From Clostridia bacterium (lineage in GTDB: Bacteria > Bacillota_A > Clostridia > Oscillospirales > CAG-272), in the NCBI GenBank assembly GCA_017411885.1, contig JAFQPF010000107.1, positions 1 to 6,288 of the forward strand: a stretch of DNA of 6,288 nt. The letters run 5' to 3'. Position 1 is the first letter of the stretch. Every line of letters begins with the position of its first letter. The position numbers were made by a program, and so were the translations under genes. Under the pieces are notes generated by a model. That model saw only the letters and a list, made by a program, of their open reading frames with translations. It did not search any database and was not told the DNA's origin. Positions 1-6,288 of the stretch are shown one piece after another.

Positions 1-1629
1 ATCCTTTGTTGTCATACCGATGATTCCCTTGCCGCCGCGGCGCTGTGCCGAGTATACGTCAGAGCGCTGACGCTTGATATATCCCGAATTTGTCATCGTG
101 ATAACGCAGGTATGACGCTCGATAAGGTCCTCTAAATCAATATCGTCCTCTGCTTCAACGATGTCGGTACGTCTTTCGTCCGAGAACTTGTCCTTGATCT
201 GTAAAAGCTCTTCCTTGATTACTTCCTTTACCTTGTTTTCGTCACCGAGTATCTCAACAAGCTCGTTTATTTTAGCCGTAAGCTGAGCGATCTTGTCGTT
301 GATCTTCTGTCTTTCAAGTCCGGAAAGACGTCCGAGAGTCATTTCAACTATCGCCTGAGCCTGAATTTCACTGAATTCAAAGGTGGAAATGAGGTTAGCC
401 TTGGCATCTGCCACCGATTCGCTTGCGCGGATGGTTTCGATTATCTGATCGATTATGTCGATAGCACGGCTGTAGCCCTCGTTTATATGAAGCTCGTGGC
501 GTGCCTTTTTAAGATCGAAGTTGGTTCTTCTGATGATAACCTCCTCCTGATGCTTTACGTAAGCTTCAAGAATAGGCTTAAGTCCGAGCACCTTGGGCAC
601 GTTATCAACAAGAGCTACCATATTTGCCGCAAAGGTATCCTGGAGCTGTGTATACTTATAAAGCTGATTAAGTATTACCTGAGCGTTGGCATCGTGGCGG
701 TATTCAAGAACTATTCTCATACCGTCGCGTCCCGATTCATCGCGCACCTCCATAAGTCCGTCTATTCTCTTTTCCTTGATAAGATCATAGATAGACGAAA
801 CGAGCGTGCTCTTGTTTACCTGATAGGGGATCTCGGAAACGATGATCCTGTAGTTATCCTCTTCGATCTCCGCCTTTGAGCGTACCGCGATCTTACCCTT
901 ACCTGTCGTGTAGGCTTCGATTATACCCGATGTGCCGTAGATAGTCGCACCTGTCGGGAAGTCGGGGCCCTTGATATACTGCATAAGCTCGCTTACACTG
1001 CAATCGGGGTTTTCCATATAGTATATGGTACCGTCGATAACCTCACCGAGATTATGTGTCGGAATATTTGTCGCCATACCGACCGCGATACCTACCGAAC
1101 CGTTTACGAGTAAGTTCGGAAATCTTGCCGGAAGGACGCTTGGCTCCTGACGGCTGTTATCAAAGTTAGGTACAAAATCAACGATATCCTTTTCGATATC
1201 AACAAGCAGAGAATCGGCAAGGCGCGCCAGTCTCGCCTCTGTATAACGGTAAGCAGCCGCGCCGTCACCGTCGACCGAGCCGAAGTTACCCTGACCTTGA
1301 ACGAGAATATATCTCATAGAGAAGGGCTGGGCAAGTCTTACCATTGTGTCGTATACGGCGGTATCACCGTGAGGATGGTATCTACCGAGCACGTTACCGA
1401 CTGTGGTAGCCGACTTTCTGTAGGGCTTATCGTATGTGAGATGGTCCTCGTACATAGCGTATAAAATACGTCTGTGAACAGGCTTAAGACCGTCTCTTAC
1501 GTCGGGAAGCGCACGCGACATAATTACGCTCATCGAATAATCTATAAACGATTTTTTTACTTCCCTGTCAATTTCTATATCTACGATCTTCTGATTCGGA
1601 AATTCGTAGTTCATCTGTTTCTTTTCCAC
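1..1629 (-). CDS. gyrA: DNA gyrase subunit A (partial, C-terminal end outside window)
   Basis: Breakage-reunion subunit of DNA gyrase, which with GyrB introduces negative supercoils using ATP. The first 543 codons are visible, of a family length usually near 800 to 850. Visible motifs: winged-helix and quinolone-pocket segment RYHPHGDTAVYD at residues 83-94; AYRYTEARL with the DNA-attacking tyrosine at Y129, preceded by R128; NLLVNGSVGIAVGMATNIP in the tower region; and the GyrA box QRRGGKG at residues 529-535 (bases 25-45). That box opens the DNA-wrapping C-terminal domain and separates GyrA from ParC. The chosen start is GTG at 1629-1627, because GGGAG lies 7 bases upstream and an in-frame stop lies at 1650-1648. 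An ATG overlapping this GTG (1631-1629) is out of frame and stops within seven codons; an in-frame ATG at codon 6 lacks a close ribosome site. The quinolone position equivalent to E. coli Ser83 is T90 and that of Asp87 is D94. The frame is open and undamaged to the edge. Confidence 0.97.
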   Translation of the reverse strand, partial: MEKKQMNYEFPNQKIVDIEIDREVKKSFIDYSMSVIMSRALPDVRDGLKPVHRRILYAMYEDHLTYDKPYRKSATTVGNVLGRYHPHGDTAVYDTMVRLAQPFSMRYILVQGQGNFGSVDGDGAAAYRYTEARLARLADSLLVDIEKDIVDFVPNFDNSRQEPSVLPARFPNLLVNGSVGIAVGMATNIPTHNLGEVIDGTIYYMENPDCSVSELMQYIKGPDFPTGATIYGTSGIIEAYTTGKGKIAVRSKAEIEEDNYRIIVSEIPYQVNKSTLVSSIYDLIKEKRIDGLMEVRDESGRDGMRIVLEYRHDANAQVILNQLYKYTQLQDTFAANMVALVDNVPKVLGLKPILEAYVKHQEEVIIRRTNFDLKKARHELHINEGYSRAIDIIDQIIETIRASESVADAKANLISTFEFSEIQAQAIVEMTLGRLSGLERQKINDKIAQLTAKINELVEILGDENKVKEVIKEELLQIKDKFSDERRTDIVEAEDDIDLEDLIERHTCVITMTNSGYIKRQRSDVYSAQRRGGKGIIGMTTKD

Positions 1630-1636
1630 ATCTAAT

Positions 1637-1641
1637 CTCCC
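1637..1641 (-). promoter_or_regulatory. gyrA ribosome binding site
   Basis: The minus strand reads GGGAG followed by 7 bases and then GTG. This site decides the GTG start, because the ATG that overlaps the GTG by two bases is in a different frame and soon hits a stop. Confidence 0.75.
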
Positions 1642-1678
1642 GATCTGTCAATTTAATAAACAATCTGCAAAATAATTT

Positions 1679-3726
<2,048 letters not shown>

Positions 3727-3749
3727 TCATAAATATATGCGTGATATAA

Positions 3750-4004
3750 TTATTTATATTGTTCTGTTCTGCCAAGAAGTGAGGCAGATGAAATATCCGA
3801 CACGAAGATCTTTATTTCCCCGCGGTCGTTGACTATAACAAAGCTTTTTGGAAAATCCTCCCAGGTGTTGATAAGATTTCCCTCTTTTTCAGCCTTTCTT
3901 AAAAGCTCTTTTGTGCTTTTTTCAACGCTTGCCTTATCAAAATCGAATATTCCTATTATATCCTTCACCCTTACGGTGAACGAATTTCCTATATGAAGAT
4001 ACAT
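3750..4004 (-). CDS. remB: RemB/YaaB-like DUF370 family protein
   Basis: An 84-residue cytoplasmic protein of the DUF370 family, called extracellular matrix regulatory protein B (YaaB) in Bacillus subtilis, where it has been linked to expression of biofilm matrix genes together with RemA. Its molecular activity is less clear than that of RemA, which binds DNA. The assignment rests on the N-terminal pattern MYLHIGNSFTVRVKDIIGIFDFD (compare MYIHLG...DIVGIFDF in YaaB), the central FPKSFVIV, which matches the PKS-hydrophobic stretch of the family, a serine-rich ISSASL near the end, and its position between recF and gyrB, the same place as yaaB. No signal peptide or membrane helix is visible. It starts 2 bases after the recF stop, with AAAAGGA 6 bases before the ATG, so it is almost certainly cotranscribed with recF. 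Residues 26-45 are rich in Lys and Glu and probably helical. Its role in this organism is inferred. Confidence 0.88.
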   Translation of the reverse strand: MYLHIGNSFTVRVKDIIGIFDFDKASVEKSTKELLRKAEKEGNLINTWEDFPKSFVIVNDRGEIKIFVSDISSASLLGRTEQYK

Positions 4005-4006
4005 TT

Positions 4007-5122
4007 TTAATCCTTTTGCGCGTTATAAACGCCGTTTTCAACGTAAATAAGGTTTGCTATTTCAAGCATATCCTCTCCAAAGCCGGATATATCGCAGGAG
4101 GTTATTATGACCTGCTTGTCAGAAAGCTTATCAAGCACGAATTTCTGCCTTTTATTATCAAGCTCGCTTAAGACGTCGTCAAAGAGAAACACCGGATATT
4201 TTCCGCTTTCCTCCTTTGCTATCTCTCCCTCTGCAAGCTTAAGGGCAAGCGCAATGCTTCTCTGCTGCCCCTGAGAGGCGTATAAGCGCGCTTCTTTACC
4301 CGAGAGGTATATTTCTATATCATCTCTGTGAACGCCGTGCAAAGTGGTCTTTAAGAGCGTCTCCTTATCTATATCCTTTTTAAGAAGCTCAAAATATCTT
4401 TCGCTTATCTCGCTTATATCGTCGCCGCTAAAATCCTTAAGGCTGTTTTTATACTTAAGGCTTATCTCCTCGCCCTTTGACATTTCATCAAAGAACACCT
4501 TTACGTGACGCTCCAGCGATTTTATATAATCGCGCCTTACCGTATATATATAAGCAGCCTCGCGCGCCAGCTCAAGCGAATATATGTCGATGATCTCCGT
4601 GTATTTTGATATATCGCCGTCGGCGCGCTTAAGAAGCGCGTTTCTTTGCTCCAAAATATGATTGTAGCGCTGAAGGCTTCTTAAATACACAGGCTTAAGC
4701 TGACATATCGCGCCGTTTACAAAGCTTCGTCTTTGTGCCGGACCTTCCTTTACGATTGAAAGATGATCGGGACAGAAAAGCACTGCTCTGAAAATACCGA
4801 TTATATCCGAAAGCCTTGCCGGAGCCTTATTTATTTTACAGGTACGTCTTTTGGTCTTAAAAAGCTCAAAGGACAGTTCCCTTTTTCTTAAGTCATCCTC
4901 AAAAACCATATCAAGTGTGGTCTTGTGAGCATCAAACGCGACCATATCCCGGTCATTTTGTGTACGGAAGCTTTTTCCGTGGGCGAAAAGATATATTCCC
5001 TCAAGAGCGTTTGTCTTTCCCTGGGCGTTTTCTCCGTAAAGAATATTGACACCCGGCTTTAATTTAAGCTCTTGCTCGGTTATATTCCGAAAGCCCTTGT
5101 ATTTTATTTTTTCTACGGTCAT
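4007..5122 (-). CDS. recF: DNA replication and repair protein RecF
   Basis: SMC-like ATPase that binds gapped DNA and, with RecO and RecR, helps load RecA at single-strand gaps and stalled forks. At 371 residues it is a normal full-length RecF. Visible motifs in order: the Walker A loop GENAQGKT (30-37) inside the typical RecF start KGFRNITE...PGVNILYGENAQGKTN; KSFRT (50-54); FCPDHLSIVKEGPAQRR (116-132), then PVYLRSL and the LEQRN segment (158-161), all typical of RecF; the ABC signature SQGQQR (283-288); Walker B VFLFDD (311-316), followed by the D-loop region LSELD (318-322). The ATG overlaps the dnaN stop as ATGA and no clear Shine-Dalgarno sequence precedes it, so its translation is probably coupled to dnaN. 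There is no S4-domain gene between dnaN and recF. Confidence 0.98.
   Translation of the reverse strand: MTVEKIKYKGFRNITEQELKLKPGVNILYGENAQGKTNALEGIYLFAHGKSFRTQNDRDMVAFDAHKTTLDMVFEDDLRKRELSFELFKTKRRTCKINKAPARLSDIIGIFRAVLFCPDHLSIVKEGPAQRRSFVNGAICQLKPVYLRSLQRYNHILEQRNALLKRADGDISKYTEIIDIYSLELAREAAYIYTVRRDYIKSLERHVKVFFDEMSKGEEISLKYKNSLKDFSGDDISEISERYFELLKKDIDKETLLKTTLHGVHRDDIEIYLSGKEARLYASQGQQRSIALALKLAEGEIAKEESGKYPVFLFDDVLSELDNKRQKFVLDKLSDKQVIITSCDISGFGEDMLEIANLIYVENGVYNAQKD
4011..4017 (-). promoter_or_regulatory. remB ribosome binding site inside the recF 3' end
   Basis: The minus strand reads AAAAGGA within the last recF codons, 6 bases before the remB ATG. The good spacing supports ATG at 4004 as the start. 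Confidence 0.8.
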
Positions 5123-6261
5123 TTAAGCTTGATCGGTAAAACGAGCATCGTAAGCTTTTCGTTTTCCTTTTCTTCTTCGGGTCTTATAAGCATACTTATA
5201 AGCGGAGAAGCAAGCGAAAGCTTTAATCTTTCAGCCTTGCAGGCTCTTATCGAATCCATAAGGAATCTGCAGGAGAAGCCTATTTCGATGTCGTTTCCTT
5301 CCTTTTCTATCGAAAGCTCGTCCTTTACCTTTCCCTTTGCCGAAACGGACGAAATATCAAGCACATTATCGCCTACCTTAAGTCTTACGTAGGATTTCGT
5401 ACCGCTTGATGTATTTTCCTCACTTACAAGAGAAGCTCTTTCAAGTGCCGAAAGCAAAAGATCCGAATCAGCGCCTACAAAGGTATTGAACTGCTTGGGA
5501 ATAAGTCTTTCGTAATCTATATATTCACCCTCAAGAAGTCTTGAGAAGAACAAAAGCTGCTTCTTTTCTATTAAGAACACTACGTGCTTCTTTGAAACCT
5601 TTATCGTGATGTCATCGTCGTTTTCGCCGATGATCTTCGCGATCTCAGCAAGAGTCTTTCCGGGAATTATAACTCTCGCTCTCATATTTTCGGTCGCTTC
5701 CTTCATTTCGCAAACGACCTCTTTTACAGCAAGGCGGTAACCGTCACATCCGACTACCGTGATCTTGTTTTTATCAATATCGAAAAGCGAGCCGGTGAAT
5801 ACAGGTCTCTGATTTGTCTGTGATACGGCGAAAAGAGTCTGTGTTATCATAAGATAAAGGTCCTTTTGCTTGAGTGTGAAGCCGTATTCTGTATAAAGCT
5901 CGGGAATAGACGGGAACTCATCACCCTTTTGCGAAGCTATTTCAAAAACGCTCTTTCCGCTTGTAAGGGTTGCTATATCGTTATCAAGATCTATTCTGAG
6001 TTCGCTTTCGGGCATCATTCTGATGATCTGATTAAGCCTTTGTGCGTTAAGTATGCAGCTTCCGGGCTCAATCACGTCAGCTTCTATAATAATGCTGAAG
6101 CCCTTTTCAAGGTCATAGGAGGTAAGCTTACATCTTTTGCCGTCCTCCATTGTAGCAAAAAGGATACCCTGAATAGAGGTAAGAGTATTCTTGCTTGAAA
6201 CCGCGCTGAGCGCGTAGCCGACAGCTTCTATAAGAAGACTTTTCTTAAAAACAATTTTCAT
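5119..6261 (-). CDS. dnaN: DNA polymerase III subunit beta (sliding clamp)
   Basis: Ring-shaped dimer that encircles DNA, tethers the replicative polymerase and recruits other replication and repair proteins. The 380 residues fit three clamp domains of about 120-130 residues each. Recognisable segments: MKIVFKKSLLIEAV at the start; GDEFPSIP (113-120) near the end of domain I; FAVSQTNQRPVFTGSLF (144-160) and CDGYRLA (172-178) in domain II; SRLLEGEYIDYERLIP (240-255) at the entry to domain III; and the C-terminal MLVLPIKLK, which corresponds to the LILPVR-type tail that forms part of the partner-binding pocket. The ATG has AAAAGGAGA upstream, with AGGAG 10 bases from the start. The last bases overlap recF by ATGA. 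dnaA is expected just upstream, outside the window, and the gene may share its promoter, since the 27 bases seen before the start show only A/T-rich sequence and the ribosome site. Confidence 0.98.
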   Translation of the reverse strand: MKIVFKKSLLIEAVGYALSAVSSKNTLTSIQGILFATMEDGKRCKLTSYDLEKGFSIIIEADVIEPGSCILNAQRLNQIIRMMPESELRIDLDNDIATLTSGKSVFEIASQKGDEFPSIPELYTEYGFTLKQKDLYLMITQTLFAVSQTNQRPVFTGSLFDIDKNKITVVGCDGYRLAVKEVVCEMKEATENMRARVIIPGKTLAEIAKIIGENDDDITIKVSKKHVVFLIEKKQLLFFSRLLEGEYIDYERLIPKQFNTFVGADSDLLLSALERASLVSEENTSSGTKSYVRLKVGDNVLDISSVSAKGKVKDELSIEKEGNDIEIGFSCRFLMDSIRACKAERLKLSLASPLISMLIRPEEEKENEKLTMLVLPIKLK

Positions 6262-6270
6262 TTCCCGTAT

Positions 6271-6279
6271 TCTCCTTTT
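6271..6279 (-). promoter_or_regulatory. dnaN ribosome binding site
   Basis: The minus strand reads AAAAGGAGA, with the AGGAG core ending 10 bases before the dnaN ATG. This is a strong Shine-Dalgarno sequence and supports the start at 6261. The A/T-rich stretch upstream of it is cut by the window edge, so a promoter cannot be judged. Confidence 0.8.
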
Positions 6280-6288
6280 ATATATAAA

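Overview
This window is a chromosomal housekeeping segment: the replication and topology operon that normally lies beside the bacterial origin. All genes read on the minus strand, so transcription runs from high to low coordinates: dnaN (sliding clamp), recF (gap repair ATPase), remB/yaaB (DUF370 small protein), gyrB and gyrA (the two DNA gyrase subunits). GyrA is cut by the window edge after 543 codons, just past its GyrA box. dnaA and the main oriC would be expected beyond position 6288, since dnaN begins only 27 bases from that edge.

The organism is most likely a member of Bacillota, class Clostridia. The evidence is the DUF370/RemB gene between recF and gyrB, purine-rich Shine-Dalgarno sequences, Gram-positive-type GyrB and GyrA lengths and motifs, and moderate GC content judged by eye. 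A relative of the Ruminococcaceae or Oscillospirales is plausible, but this is an inference from GyrA sequence style. No genus can be named safely.

The layout is very compact. dnaN and recF overlap by ATGA, recF and remB are 2 bases apart, and remB and gyrB are 41 bases apart. No S4-domain gene (yaaA/rlbA) sits between dnaN and recF, where many Bacillota carry one. The only sizeable gap is about 150 bases between gyrB and gyrA. Both gyrase subunits look intact where visible and keep their ATP-binding, metal-binding, catalytic-tyrosine and DNA-wrapping motifs.

The gyrB-gyrA gap is the only part not explained by standard annotation. It holds four direct 12-base units in exact tandem phase that resemble degenerate DnaA boxes. 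It also holds two alternative inverted repeats sharing one arm, and an unannotated 35-codon open frame whose start overlaps the gyrB stop by ATGA. The 12-base units appear in that frame as a Val-Glu-Lys-Leu repeat. It may be a small translated peptide or leader, a DnaA-type binding array, or chance. The sequence alone cannot decide. I see no mobile element, CRISPR array, tRNA, rRNA or defence system.
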